The notes beneath the pieces were generated by a model, which saw only the letters and a program-made list of their open reading frames with translations, was not told where the DNA came from and did not search any database. A program made the translations under genes and the position numbers. From Pseudomonas sp. P8_241 (lineage in GTDB: Bacteria > Pseudomonadota > Gammaproteobacteria > Pseudomonadales > Pseudomonadaceae), in NCBI RefSeq assembly GCF_034008315.1, contig NZ_CP125377.1, forward strand, positions 62,001 through 126,000: DNA of 64,000 bases, given 5' to 3'. Shown in pieces: positions 26,377 to 35,807 of this stretch (the stretch's first letter is position 1; each line of letters opens with the position of its first letter).

Positions 26377-27810
26377 TCAGTAGCGCCAGACAAAATCAAC
26401 GAATGCGCGGTGCATACTCGAATCCGTGCCTTTGCCGAAGGCATCGCCCGGAAAGAACAGCCCGCCCCGGAAGCGGACCAGCGCGGAGGATGCCTTCAAC
26501 CACTCCATCCCGGCCGGGATCTGCCCGCGGTTCAGGTAGCGCGTCACCACCAGGTCGACTTCTTGCCCGATATCCTTCTCGCCAGGCACCAACTGGGCCT
26601 TCAGGCCGCTGCTGCTGTCGGCCTGGTCATCCACCCGCCAGAAGCGGTGGTAGACAAGGCTGGCGTCGTAGTCCTCGGCCAACTGCCAGCCGCTGAACAC
26701 GCTGGCCGCCTGCAGGTTGTTCATCTCACCGCGATAGGCTTCGCCGAAGCGGTTGATGGCACTCCCGGTGCCGGTGAATTTGGAGCGGTTGCTCTCCAGC
26801 CCGGTCTGTTGGAACTGCTCGGAGTCGTCGCCGTCAGAGCCGCCGCTGGCACGCATGTAGGTGGTACCGACGCGCCAGTTCTGGTCGATGTTCCAGCGCA
26901 GGCCAAGGTCGACCGCCCAGGCATCGACATCCTGGCTGACCTGGCCGTTGGCCTGGCGCCGGCCGTTGACGGTGTTGGTGCGCAAGGTGTCGACATTACC
27001 GGTCAGCCACGTGGCGGCGACCCAGTAATTGAGCGGCAGGTTGCTGCGCTCGTTGTAGAAATCGCCATTGAGTTCAGCCCCCAACCAGGTGAGGTCGCCG
27101 GTCGTGGTCTTGCTCATCTGGTCCACCGACTCACCCACCCCCGGCAGGTTGCCGCCATCATCGCTGTGATGGAGCTTCACTCCGGCCCAGTGACCCGGCT
27201 GCCACTGCCAGGACAGGTCGGCGAGCAGGTGCAGGCGATCCTCGTCCTCGGGCGCCAGTTCATCCAGGTCCGTGCGGTAGTCACTGAAACGTTCGGCAAT
27301 GCCGACGTGGGCACTGAGCAGGGTTGTCTCGAAATTCCAGCGCAAGGCTTCGATATTGCTGTCCCACCACAGGCCGTCGGCACTGCGGATCTTCTGCCGA
27401 CCGAGTCGCAAGGACTCTCCCGGATAAGCGCTCAGACCGCCATAGTCGACCCAGAACTCGTGCATGGCGAGGAACTGGTCCTCTCGCTCGCGGGCGTCGT
27501 TGGGGTCGAAGGTGTCGGATTCGCTGGTGTCCGACTCGATGGTGTCGGTGGCGAGGAACGCCTCGCCGAGCGCGAAGGCGCTCCAGTCGCCCTGACGGTT
27601 GTAGACCCAGGGCCGCACGCTGAGACCGACGCCATTGAAGTCGCCACCGTCGCGGGTACCCAGATCGAGGTCATCGATCGACTGCGCGGTGAGTTTGAGA
27701 TTGGCGCCATAAGACAAGCCGGGTTGCGGCTGCGCCCCCAGGACGACGGAGCTGGCCAGCAATCCGGCCATGCAGGCCAGCGTGGTGACTGGACGGTATT
27801 TCGAAGTCAT
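26377..27810 (-). CDS. algE: Outer-membrane alginate export porin AlgE
   Basis: AlgE is the 18-strand beta-barrel that lets alginate leave through the outer membrane. The 477-residue protein has a signal peptide (cleavage near VVLGA-QPQPG), alternating amphipathic strands, the long RxGRQK-like segment LRLGRQKIRSADGLWWDS, and a C-terminal aromatic residue (FVDFVWRY). Its ATG overlaps the algK stop by four bases. Confidence 0.94.
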   Translation of the reverse strand: MTSKYRPVTTLACMAGLLASSVVLGAQPQPGLSYGANLKLTAQSIDDLDLGTRDGGDFNGVGLSVRPWVYNRQGDWSAFALGEAFLATDTIESDTSESDTFDPNDAREREDQFLAMHEFWVDYGGLSAYPGESLRLGRQKIRSADGLWWDSNIEALRWNFETTLLSAHVGIAERFSDYRTDLDELAPEDEDRLHLLADLSWQWQPGHWAGVKLHHSDDGGNLPGVGESVDQMSKTTTGDLTWLGAELNGDFYNERSNLPLNYWVAATWLTGNVDTLRTNTVNGRRQANGQVSQDVDAWAVDLGLRWNIDQNWRVGTTYMRASGGSDGDDSEQFQQTGLESNRSKFTGTGSAINRFGEAYRGEMNNLQAASVFSGWQLAEDYDASLVYHRFWRVDDQADSSSGLKAQLVPGEKDIGQEVDLVVTRYLNRGQIPAGMEWLKASSALVRFRGGLFFPGDAFGKGTDSSMHRAFVDFVWRY

Positions 27811-29192
27811 AGCACTTCCTGCGCTTGATCAGCTTGATTCCTGGCGGTGACCTGCTGGCCACCGCGAGCCTCGATTTCACGGGCCAGCAGGCTCTCCACC
27901 TGCTGGTAGTCCTGCGCCTGCAGCCTCGGCGCCAGGCGCTCCATCAGGATCTGCCCCTGGGCCACGCCCTGACGCGACGCGAGCGTGGCGAAGGTGTAGC
28001 TGTAGACGGCGTTGATCCGCACGCCCTTGCCCTCGCCAAACAGCTGGGCCAGCGCGATGTTGGCGCTCGGGTCGCCCGCACGCGCGGCAATCAGCAGATG
28101 CTCCAGCGCCTTTTCCGGCTCGATGTCGCCCAGCGCACCATCCCGGTACAGCCGGCCCAGCAGCAGGTGCGCCTTGAGGTGGGCGGGCGCGGCCTGTAGC
28201 AGGTACTGCTCCGCCGCCCGCGGATCGCCCGGTACGACTTGGCCCTTGAGGTACAACTGCCCGAGCATCAGCGCGGCGCGGCTGGAACCAGCTTCGATGC
28301 CCTTGTTCAGGTATCCAGTGAGTACGGCAGCATCCCCCTGGTCGGGGAAGCGCAGGACCAGCTCGGCCAAACCGCACCAGGCATCCGGGTAGGCTGGCGC
28401 AATACGCGTGTAGAGCACCTGGGCAGCCTTTGGATCAGCTTCGCCCAGGCTGCTGTCGGCCAGGACCTTGGCAACGCCCATCACACGTTCAGGCGACACC
28501 AGGCCGGCCTGGTAGGCCGAGTCCAGCCGCGCCAGCAACTGCTGCTGGCTGTCTTTATTGCCACGCCGCTGGAAGACCTCGGCCAGTTCGACATAGCATT
28601 CACTGGCCTGGTCCAGCCAGCCCTCACAGATGGCTTCGATCTCGTCCAGCTTCTGTTCGTAGTTGCCGCGCACACGGTACAGGAGCACTTTGCCGAGCCG
28701 GGCTTCGCCGATGCCTTGCGCCTGCCATTGCTCCAGCTCGCGTTCCAGCTTGCCGTCGGCAAGCTTTTGCGGATCTTGCAGCTGTAGCTGCACCAGCGGC
28801 AGCAGTGCGCTGTTGTCGCCGGCCGCCAGGCTCTGGCGCAGCAGTTGCTCGGCCTCCAGGCGCTCGGCAGGACTCGCCTGCGGCTTGCTCGCCAGCCATT
28901 TACCCAGCCGTGCTGGCGCCAACGGAGAGCGATCGAAGGCCTGGCGGTACAGCGTCTCGCCCTGCATCCGTTGCTCAATCAAAGGACTGCGTACCAGCAG
29001 GTCGGCGAGGCCGATCTGGGCCTCGACGTAACCCTGGCTGGCGAGGACGCGGTAATTCTGTTCCGCGGTCGCGAGGTCACCACCGCCCTTGGACGCCTTG
29101 GCCAGCTGCAGGTCGGGCAACGCCACGCAACCGGCCAGCAGACCGAGGCTGAGCGAGCTCAGCAGCCCGCATGCTAGTCCGGTGCTCTTCAT
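27807..29192 (-). CDS. algK: Alginate export lipoprotein AlgK
   Basis: AlgK is an outer-membrane lipoprotein made of TPR/Sel1-like repeats that helps localise AlgE and links to the periplasmic complex. The 461-residue product has a canonical lipobox (GLLAGC, Cys22) and repeated helical pairs such as AAQVLYTRIAPAYPDAWCGL and KALEHLLIAARAGDPSANIA. It overlaps alg44 upstream and algE downstream by four bases each. Confidence 0.94.
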   Translation of the reverse strand: MKSTGLACGLLSSLSLGLLAGCVALPDLQLAKASKGGGDLATAEQNYRVLASQGYVEAQIGLADLLVRSPLIEQRMQGETLYRQAFDRSPLAPARLGKWLASKPQASPAERLEAEQLLRQSLAAGDNSALLPLVQLQLQDPQKLADGKLERELEQWQAQGIGEARLGKVLLYRVRGNYEQKLDEIEAICEGWLDQASECYVELAEVFQRRGNKDSQQQLLARLDSAYQAGLVSPERVMGVAKVLADSSLGEADPKAAQVLYTRIAPAYPDAWCGLAELVLRFPDQGDAAVLTGYLNKGIEAGSSRAALMLGQLYLKGQVVPGDPRAAEQYLLQAAPAHLKAHLLLGRLYRDGALGDIEPEKALEHLLIAARAGDPSANIALAQLFGEGKGVRINAVYSYTFATLASRQGVAQGQILMERLAPRLQAQDYQQVESLLAREIEARGGQQVTARNQADQAQEVL

Positions 29193-30364
29193 TTTCCGAA
29201 CACCAGGCTGCTCAGGCTGTTATTGGCGAAGACGCCATTCAACGGGCGAATGCGCACGTCCACCGGACGCTTGGCCAGATCGCTGGCAAGCGGCTCGTCT
29301 GGCTGGATGTGCACGCGGATGTCCGAAGCCAGGCCGCCGTCCTGCAGGGCGATGCTGTCGATCCGGCCGCCGCGTTCGGTGGTTTCGCCACCCACCAGGA
29401 AGGTCAGAGGGGTGCCTGGTTGCAGCTTGTTGAAAGCGCGGTACGGGAAGCGTGCTTCGACGGTGGCGACGCTGTCCACCGGCGCCAGCAGGAACACCGG
29501 GGTGCCCTTGGGCGCCACCTGACCATCACCCACCAGTTGGCTGACCACTTTGCAGTCACAGGGGCTGGTCAGGGTGCCCTGGAAGCGTTTGTTGAACAGG
29601 CGCTCAAGGTTGTCCGGGGTCATCTCCGATTCCGGCAGGGCACCCTTCAGGGCATCCAGCATGTTCGCCGTGAAGGTGGCCACCGGTGCGCCCTTGCTGA
29701 CAGTGCTACCCACGGTGACCAGGCTTTGCACAGTGCCTTCGCGCGGCATCGCGACCTGCGCGCCGGGCACGCTGACCTGGGCCGAGTCAGCGTGGGTGAC
29801 GAAGTAGATGTCATAGAACTGGTACAGCACGTAGGCGAAGGCACCCAGGCCAACGAGCAGGATCACCAGGGTTAAACCCATGGCGCGCAGGCGGCCGAGC
29901 AGGCTGAGCTTTTCATTCCCCTTGCCGCCACGGGCCTTGGTGAAGTTCTCGCGCTGGAGAATGCTGATCAGGCCACCGACATTCACCAGCTCGCCGCTGA
30001 TCAAGGAACTGATGATGTAGCGCAGCGCCGACATTTCGCGCGGACGCAGGTTGTGAAATTCACAGCCAACGCGCTTGCCGCCGATAATGGAACGCACCTG
30101 GAATTCGACATCCATGGCGAAGCCGATGCCCTCCACTTTGAACATCAGCTTGCCGCGATAGAGCTTGCCCTCGACCACCGACTGGCTGCCCTGCTCGAAG
30201 CTGAAACCGCCAGCGGACAGGTCTACCAGTTCGACTTCCTGGACGCCGCCCTGTTGGCCTTGGAACCGGAGCTTCGCCGGCAGCTTCAGGCGCGCATGCT
30301 GACGCTGCGCCTCGGACTCATGCACCATATTGGCGTTGCCCACCGGGCTGATCACTGCACTCAT
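29189..30364 (-). CDS. alg44: c-di-GMP-binding alginate co-polymerase Alg44
   Basis: Alg44 binds c-di-GMP through a PilZ domain and activates Alg8, linking polymer production to second-messenger level. In the 391-residue protein the PilZ motifs are intact: RQHAR (residues about 21-25) and DLSAGG (about 48-53). A membrane helix (around 160-185) leads into a periplasmic HlyD/MFP-like domain (VPREGTVQSL-like strand, CDCKVVSQLV). AAGGA lies before the ATG. Intact PilZ residues imply the locus answers to c-di-GMP. Confidence 0.95.
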   Translation of the reverse strand: MSAVISPVGNANMVHESEAQRQHARLKLPAKLRFQGQQGGVQEVELVDLSAGGFSFEQGSQSVVEGKLYRGKLMFKVEGIGFAMDVEFQVRSIIGGKRVGCEFHNLRPREMSALRYIISSLISGELVNVGGLISILQRENFTKARGGKGNEKLSLLGRLRAMGLTLVILLVGLGAFAYVLYQFYDIYFVTHADSAQVSVPGAQVAMPREGTVQSLVTVGSTVSKGAPVATFTANMLDALKGALPESEMTPDNLERLFNKRFQGTLTSPCDCKVVSQLVGDGQVAPKGTPVFLLAPVDSVATVEARFPYRAFNKLQPGTPLTFLVGGETTERGGRIDSIALQDGGLASDIRVHIQPDEPLASDLAKRPVDVRIRPLNGVFANNSLSSLVFGK

Positions 30365-30427
30365 AATTTTTTCCTTTCAAATTAGTAAGTTGAACCTGGC
30401 TTCAAGGGATTTGGGTCCTTTCGCCGA

Positions 30428-31909
30428 TCACACCACGAACATCAGCAGGGCAAGAAAGACGCTGCCCGCGGAGAAGGTCATAGCGCGCGAAGACCAGGTG
30501 TTGAACCAGCGCGAAAAGCTGGCCAGGTCGCGATTAAGCTTGGTGTTCTGGCGGGTCCAGGATTGCCGGTCGAGGCGGAAGAAGACGTACACCTTCACCA
30601 GCGCGCCCATGATCTGGTTGTAATAGAGGATCAGCGGATAGGCCGGCCCCACCTTGTGCCCGGAGGCCAGCAGCAGCAGAGTCAGCGCCAGGCGAGTGAG
30701 GCCGATCCACAGCAGGTACACCATCAGGAAGGCGAAGCCGTACTTGAGGCTGGCAATGATCGCCACGGTGGGCCCCAGCAGGCTGGTCCACATGGATACG
30801 CGCTGGTCGGCCAGCACCAGGCAGGTGAACCAACCCAAACGATTCGGGCCAAGGCCCAGGGCGCGGGAGTTCTGCCGCAGGTTGTTGCCGTACCAGCGGA
30901 ACATCAGCTTGCGACTGGCCTTGATGAAGCTCTTTTCCGGCGGGTGCTCAACTGTGTTGATGGACGCGTCCGGCACATAGAAAGTGTCGTAGCCCAGGCG
31001 CATCAGGCTGTACCAACTGGACTTGTCGTCGCCAGTGAGGAAGCGGAAGCGTCCGAGGCGCCAGTGTTCCAGATGGTCGGTCTCGACGTCAGCGATGAAG
31101 CCGGGATTGGTCACCACGCTGGTGCGGAATACCGACATGCGCCCGGTCATGGTCAGCACACGCTTGGAGAGCGCCATGGAGCACATGTTGAGGTGGCGCT
31201 GGGCGAAGCGCAGCTTGTGCCACTCGCTCATGATGTAGCTGCCGCGCACCTCGCAGAACTCGTTGGTGGTCAGACCACCGACATTGGGGAAAAGCTTGAA
31301 CCAAGGCACGGTTTTCTTCACTACGCCCTGCTCCAGTACGGTATCGCCATCGATCACCGCCACCACCGCATCGTCGTCGGGCAGGTGCCGGGAAATGGCG
31401 CGAAAGCCGTGGGCCAGGCCATCGCGTTTGCCGGTTCCGGCGATGCGCACGAAGTCCAGACTGACCCGCTCCGGTGGGTTCATCTGCCGCCACAGGCTCT
31501 CGATCAACAGCTCGTCCGAGCGCTCAACGATGGAACACACCACGGTGGTCGGGTAGCCGCAGGCGATGGCCTCGCGGATCACCGATTGGTAGACCTGAGC
31601 GGTGGTTAGCGCCTCGATGCGGAAGCTGGTGACCAGCAGGAACACGTGGGATGGGGCCGCTTGCGCACCAAGCTGCCGCACTTTGCGCCGATACCAGGGG
31701 AACACCAGATAGAGGAAAATCATCCCCCGCACGAAATGCACGGCGCCCATGGAATATCGCCAGATGCCAATAACACCCAGCAGAAGAATGAAATCGACGG
31801 ACTCCGGGTTGAATGTGCTTCGCGGCAGCAGCAATGCCATCCCCATGAGCGTGGTTACCAGCAGTAACCACCCTGCGGCGGTGCGCAGGCGACTCTGAAA
31901 AACATCCAT
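30428..31909 (-). CDS. alg8: Alginate polymerase Alg8
   Basis: Alg8 is the inner-membrane family 2 glycosyltransferase that polymerises GDP-mannuronate. The 493-residue protein has two N-terminal helices (about 10-30 and 37-56), a cytoplasmic GT-2 domain with DGDT and [12 protein letters not shown] acceptor-side residues, [15 protein letters not shown], and several C-terminal helices. It lies 89 bases after algD and 63 before alg44, the standard order. Confidence 0.95.
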   Translation of the reverse strand: MDVFQSRLRTAAGWLLLVTTLMGMALLLPRSTFNPESVDFILLLGVIGIWRYSMGAVHFVRGMIFLYLVFPWYRRKVRQLGAQAAPSHVFLLVTSFRIEALTTAQVYQSVIREAIACGYPTTVVCSIVERSDELLIESLWRQMNPPERVSLDFVRIAGTGKRDGLAHGFRAISRHLPDDDAVVAVIDGDTVLEQGVVKKTVPWFKLFPNVGGLTTNEFCEVRGSYIMSEWHKLRFAQRHLNMCSMALSKRVLTMTGRMSVFRTSVVTNPGFIADVETDHLEHWRLGRFRFLTGDDKSSWYSLMRLGYDTFYVPDASINTVEHPPEKSFIKASRKLMFRWYGNNLRQNSRALGLGPNRLGWFTCLVLADQRVSMWTSLLGPTVAIIASLKYGFAFLMVYLLWIGLTRLALTLLLLASGHKVGPAYPLILYYNQIMGALVKVYVFFRLDRQSWTRQNTKLNRDLASFSRWFNTWSSRAMTFSAGSVFLALLMFVV

Positions 31910-31998
31910 GTTTCGGACCTGTATGACTTATCAACAATATGGCAACAGGAGCGCCGTGCCTGTTGCCAGGGCGCCCCAAGAGCATCACTGCAACGGTT

Positions 31999-33309
31999 CT
32001 ACCAGCAGATACCCTCTAACCCGCCACCGCTGGACTGCCGCATAAACCCCACCAGGTCGAAGACCTGCTTGTCGGCGAAAGCCCGTTCTACCAGGGGCGC
32101 GAAGGCTTCATCGCCGTTACCCAGGACGATCACGTCGGCATTGGCGATCACTTCGTCGAAATTGGAGCGCAGCAACGACGAAACATGGGGAATCTTCGAC
32201 TCGATATAGTCGCGGTTGGCGCCGTGAACACGGGCATACTCGACGTTGCTGTCGTAGATGCTGAGGTCGAAGCCCTTGCCGATGAGCATCTCGGCCAGCT
32301 CCACCAGCGGGCTTTCACGCAGGTCGTCGGTACCGGCCTTGAATGACAGCCCCAGCAGCGCAACCTTGCGCTTGTCGTAACTGGCGATGATGTCGAAAGC
32401 TTTGCGCACCTGCGCGGCGTTGCTGCGCATCAGCGAATCGATCAGCGGCGACTCGACGTCCAACTGGCCGGCGCGGTAGCTCAGAGCGCGCACATCTTTG
32501 GGCAGGCAGGAGCCGCCGAAGGCGAAGCCCGGGCGCATGTAGTAACTGGACAGGTTGAGCTTGCGATCCTGGCAGATCACCTCCATCACCTCACGGCCGT
32601 CGACGCCGACCGCCTTGGCGATGTTGCCAATCTCGTTGGCGAAGGTGACCTTGGCCGCGTGCCAGACGTTGCAGGTGTACTTGATCATCTCCGCGACTTC
32701 GATCGTCTTGCGGATGACCGGCGCATCCAGCTCGCGGTAGATCTCTTCCAGCAGGTCGCCAGAGGTGCTGTCCAGCTCGCCGATCACCGTCATCGCCGGA
32801 AAGTCGTAGTCCTTGATCGCGGTGCTCTCGCGGAGGAACTCGGGGTTCACCGCCACACCGAAGTCCACACCGGCCTTGAGCCCGGAATACTGTTCCAGGG
32901 TCGGAATCACCACATTGCGCAGAGTGCCCGGTAGCACCGTGCTGCGTACCACCACCGTGTGACGGGTGGTCTTGAACGGTAGAACCTGGCCGATCTGCCG
33001 GCACACTTCTTCGATGTAGGACAGATCGAGGTCGCCGTTGCGCTTGCTCGGCGTCGGCGGTGCGAGGAAGGAAATATCGGTTTCGAGGACGGCCTCGCGA
33101 ACATCCAGGGTGCCGCGCAGCTTGCCGCTGGCGACCCCTCGCTGCAGCAGCTCGCCCAGCCCCGGCTCGACAATGGGCGATTTACCACTGTTGATCATAT
33201 CGATCTTGAGAGCCTGAACATCGACTCCGATGATCTCATGCCCTCTTGCCGACAAGCATCCGGCACATACCGCGCCGACGTAACCCAGACCAAATATGCT
33301 GATTCGCAT
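31999..33309 (-). CDS. algD: GDP-mannose 6-dehydrogenase
   Basis: AlgD oxidises GDP-mannose to GDP-mannuronate, the committed step of alginate synthesis. The 436-residue protein begins with the NAD-binding MRISIFGLGYVGAVCAGCLS and contains the catalytic Cys in GGSCLPKDVRALSY (near 267). AAGGAG lies ten bases before the ATG. It is the first gene of the operon, as expected. The bases upstream lack a GAACTT element of the AlgU type that drives algD in P. aeruginosa, so control may differ here. Confidence 0.96.
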   Translation of the reverse strand: MRISIFGLGYVGAVCAGCLSARGHEIIGVDVQALKIDMINSGKSPIVEPGLGELLQRGVASGKLRGTLDVREAVLETDISFLAPPTPSKRNGDLDLSYIEEVCRQIGQVLPFKTTRHTVVVRSTVLPGTLRNVVIPTLEQYSGLKAGVDFGVAVNPEFLRESTAIKDYDFPAMTVIGELDSTSGDLLEEIYRELDAPVIRKTIEVAEMIKYTCNVWHAAKVTFANEIGNIAKAVGVDGREVMEVICQDRKLNLSSYYMRPGFAFGGSCLPKDVRALSYRAGQLDVESPLIDSLMRSNAAQVRKAFDIIASYDKRKVALLGLSFKAGTDDLRESPLVELAEMLIGKGFDLSIYDSNVEYARVHGANRDYIESKIPHVSSLLRSNFDEVIANADVIVLGNGDEAFAPLVERAFADKQVFDLVGFMRQSSGGGLEGICW

Positions 33310-33438
33310 GCTACGAACGCTCCTTGCAACTTAAGGTCATGGAATGTCCCTATAACATTCCCATATCCATTTACAGGCAACTTTAATCCACGACCTGTAA
33401 CCAAGTAGGACTGCGCCATTTACGCCGCCCTATATAAA

Positions 33439-33771
33439 TTAAATCAACTTCAGTAACTTCAATATCTCTGTGAAACCCACACGAAAGCCAATGACCGCCA
33501 TAACAAACGACGGTACTAGCAAGCACAAGACAGACGATAGAGAAGTAAGTGCAGCACTCCAGAAACTACGCAACCCTTCTTCGGCAGCTCCAAGTCGGGG
33601 CACATGGTGAGCACTTAGACAAAGCAAAGCAATAGAGCAATTACAAATTAACCACAAATAATGATTTTGACTTAATGGCGCCAAAACAACGGCAGCACAG
33701 TCATTCAATAGTAAGGCGAAATTAGTTGTCAGCTTTATGGCGACAATATATTTACTGAAGCCGAGCCACAT
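33439..33771 (-). CDS. Hypothetical small membrane protein upstream of algD
   Basis: This 110-residue frame on the algD strand has three hydrophobic stretches (about 8-30, 37-53 and 70-100) and is AT-rich relative to the alginate genes (the line at 33661-33720 is 25 of 60 G+C). I recognise no family. Its start overlaps the stop of a smaller upstream frame as TAATG, which would allow coupling, but no clear ribosome binding site is seen. It ends 129 bases before algD and could be co-transcribed with it. Confidence 0.35.
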   Translation of the reverse strand: MWLGFSKYIVAIKLTTNFALLLNDCAAVVLAPLSQNHYLWLICNCSIALLCLSAHHVPRLGAAEEGLRSFWSAALTSLSSVLCLLVPSFVMAVIGFRVGFTEILKLLKLI

Positions 33772-33947
33772 TAGCGCGCCAAGCTTTTCGCCATATTAAT
33801 GACGACTAAAATATGACACTTGATGCTATTTTTATGGCGCTGCGCTTTCGTCAACGCTTCAAGGCCAGGGATTCTTGCCAGTTGCGCGACTTCTTTGGAA
33901 AAAGTGGTCTGAAGTAGCGTGTTGCCGCTGACCGAAAAATGATCCAT
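33771..33947 (-). CDS. Hypothetical 58-residue protein, possibly coupled to the next frame
   Basis: The frame starts MDHFSVSGNTLLQTTFSKEV and ends overlapping the ATG of the membrane-protein frame. It has no recognisable family and no clear ribosome binding site. I list it because the two small frames are coupled by position and face algD; it may not be a gene. Confidence 0.22.
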   Translation of the reverse strand: MDHFSVSGNTLLQTTFSKEVAQLARIPGLEALTKAQRHKNSIKCHILVVINMAKSLAR

Positions 33948-34606
33948 TAGTGCCAGCAAGGTAAATAGCGCAATCGCAATGACTCAGCCAAACCAAGAAC
34001 CGCGCCGCGACCTTCAGGGGCTCGCCTGCGATGTGAAATGGTCAGCTGTCGAGTTGATGCGCATCGCTGAAGGTTGAGACAAGCCGCAAACGAGGCTGAC
34101 TCCCAGGCAGCATTCAGAATGTGCCAAACTTTTCATGATGGTGAGGAGAGGCTTACAGGCTATGCCAAGGAGGCGCACTTGAGGCTCATTTTCCGCGCGA
34201 AGGCTCCTGTATCGGTGCTGGAATGCTCTACTGCTTGCGACATACTAATCGGAAACGATTTTGATACTTGCAGCCAATACGGGTAAATAGCTGTATTGGT
34301 AACGCGGTGCGTTTCAGACAGGGCAATGAACGCTTTCCGATGCAGACCAGGATGCTGATTAAGCACTTTATCAAAATATAGGCTCGAGCAAGCTACGAAC
34401 CTCTGAGGCAGATTTCATTGTTCCCAGACGGTTTTTATTGCCTAAATTCACATGCGCCAATTCGTGGCGCCCCAAGAAGTAAGGGGGGCGAATTTCGGTC
34501 AGTTTTTTTGGCCGTATCGATCCCCTTTTGGCCTTTCCTGACGTTCTCCTAAACTGTCCTTGCCGCAAAACTGTGTTCAATCGAACCCGCCTGCGGAGAA
34601 CAAGAA
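33948..34606. other. AT-rich, gene-poor region at the edge of the alginate block
   Basis: About 660 bases with low G+C and only short frames on either strand, none with family resemblance or convincing translation signals. It contains no REP element and no tRNA. An A/T-rich stretch with GC-rich arms (about 34,460-34,513, ending in seven T residues) is weakly terminator-like. Confidence 0.4.
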
Positions 34607-35638
34607 ATGCTGACGATCTACTCGGACGATCACCACCTGCACCACGGCCGTTGCGAATTGATAGACGGGCAACTCAAGCCCTGCTTCGAGATGCCTTCGC
34701 GCGCAGACCATGTATTGGCCAGGGTGCAAAACCAGCATCTGGGCCCGGTGCAAGCGCCCAGGGATTTCGGTCTCGGACCTATCGAACGCATTCATAGCCG
34801 CGACTACCTCGATTTCTTCAAGGGTGCCTGGGCCCGCTGGACCAAATTCAACACCGACGGCGACCTGTTGCCGTACACCTGGCCGGCCCGTAGTTTGCGA
34901 CAGGTCAAACCGACCAGCCTGCACGGCCAACTCGGCTATTACAGCTTCGACGGCGGCGCACCAATTACGGCCGGAACCTGGCAAGCGGCGTACAGCGCGG
35001 CACAAGTCGCCCTCACCGCCCAGGCAGAGATCCAGGGCGGCGCACGCAGTGCATTCGCCCTGTGCCGTCCACCGGGACATCACGCAGCCGGCGATTTGAT
35101 GGGCGGTTATTGCTACCTCAACAACGCCGCCATCGCCGCCCAGGCGTTCCTCGATCAGGGCCACAAGAAAGTCGCGATCCTCGACGTCGATTACCACCAC
35201 GGCAACGGCACGCAGTCGATTTTCTACGAGCGCAGCGACGTGCTGTTTACCTCGATCCACGGCCACCCGGAAGCCGAGTTTCCTTTCTTCCTTGGCTATG
35301 AAGACGAGCCGGGAGAAGGCCCGGGAGAAGGCTTCAACTTCAACTATCCATTGCCGGCCGGCTCAGGCTGGGAAACCTGGAGCGCTGCGTTGGAACAAGC
35401 CTGCAACGAGATCGACAGCTACGGTGCCGACATCATTGTCGTCTCCCTGGGTGTGGACACCTTCAAGGACGACCCGATCTCGCAGTTCAAGCTCGACAGT
35501 CCGGATTACCTGACCATGGGCAAGCGCATCGCCGGTCTCGGCAAACCGACGCTGTTCGTGATGGAGGGCGGTTACGCGGTAGAAGAAATCGGCATCAACG
35601 CCGTGAACGTCCTGCAGGGATTTGAAAGCGCTCAATGA
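34607..35638 (+). CDS. Acetylpolyamine amidohydrolase-like deacetylase (class II HDAC family)
   Basis: The 343-residue protein has the histone-deacetylase fold with its zinc site: RPPGHHAAGD (catalytic His pair, about 153-161), DVDYHHGNGTQ (Asp and His ligands, about 194-204) and SLGVDTF with a ligand Asp. The N-terminal MLTIYSDDHHLHHGRCELIDG and the insert loop match the bacterial acetylpolyamine amidohydrolases, which deacetylate acetylputrescine or acetylcadaverine. GGAG lies eight bases before the ATG. It is monocistronic, followed by a REP-like palindrome. Confidence 0.9.
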   Translation: MLTIYSDDHHLHHGRCELIDGQLKPCFEMPSRADHVLARVQNQHLGPVQAPRDFGLGPIERIHSRDYLDFFKGAWARWTKFNTDGDLLPYTWPARSLRQVKPTSLHGQLGYYSFDGGAPITAGTWQAAYSAAQVALTAQAEIQGGARSAFALCRPPGHHAAGDLMGGYCYLNNAAIAAQAFLDQGHKKVAILDVDYHHGNGTQSIFYERSDVLFTSIHGHPEAEFPFFLGYEDEPGEGPGEGFNFNYPLPAGSGWETWSAALEQACNEIDSYGADIIVVSLGVDTFKDDPISQFKLDSPDYLTMGKRIAGLGKPTLFVMEGGYAVEEIGINAVNVLQGFESAQ

Positions 35639-35657
35639 GCAAAGCGGTCTCGAACCC

Positions 35658-35685
35658 GTGGCGAGGGCGCTTGCTCCCTCGCCAC
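35658..35685. repeat. Single REP-like palindrome
   Basis: GTGGCGAGGG-CGCTTGCT-CCCTCGCCAC: a perfect ten-base inverted repeat with an eight-base loop, a common Pseudomonas repeat type. It sits 20 bases after the deacetylase stop and may work as a terminator or mRNA end. Confidence 0.85.
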
Positions 35686-35807
35686 AGTTACTGGGTGAAT
35701 GGCGAGACGACCGATAAATAGTTACCGCCCTGACAGGTGCGCGTCCCCCTACTGTGGATGACCCGAGGCGATGATCCCATCGCCCACATCGTCATAGGGA
35801 AATGACA

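Noticed and set aside
34074..34286. Short plus-strand frame in the AT-rich region before the deacetylase
   Set aside because: TTG start, no ribosome binding site and no recognisable sequence; probably chance in non-coding DNA.
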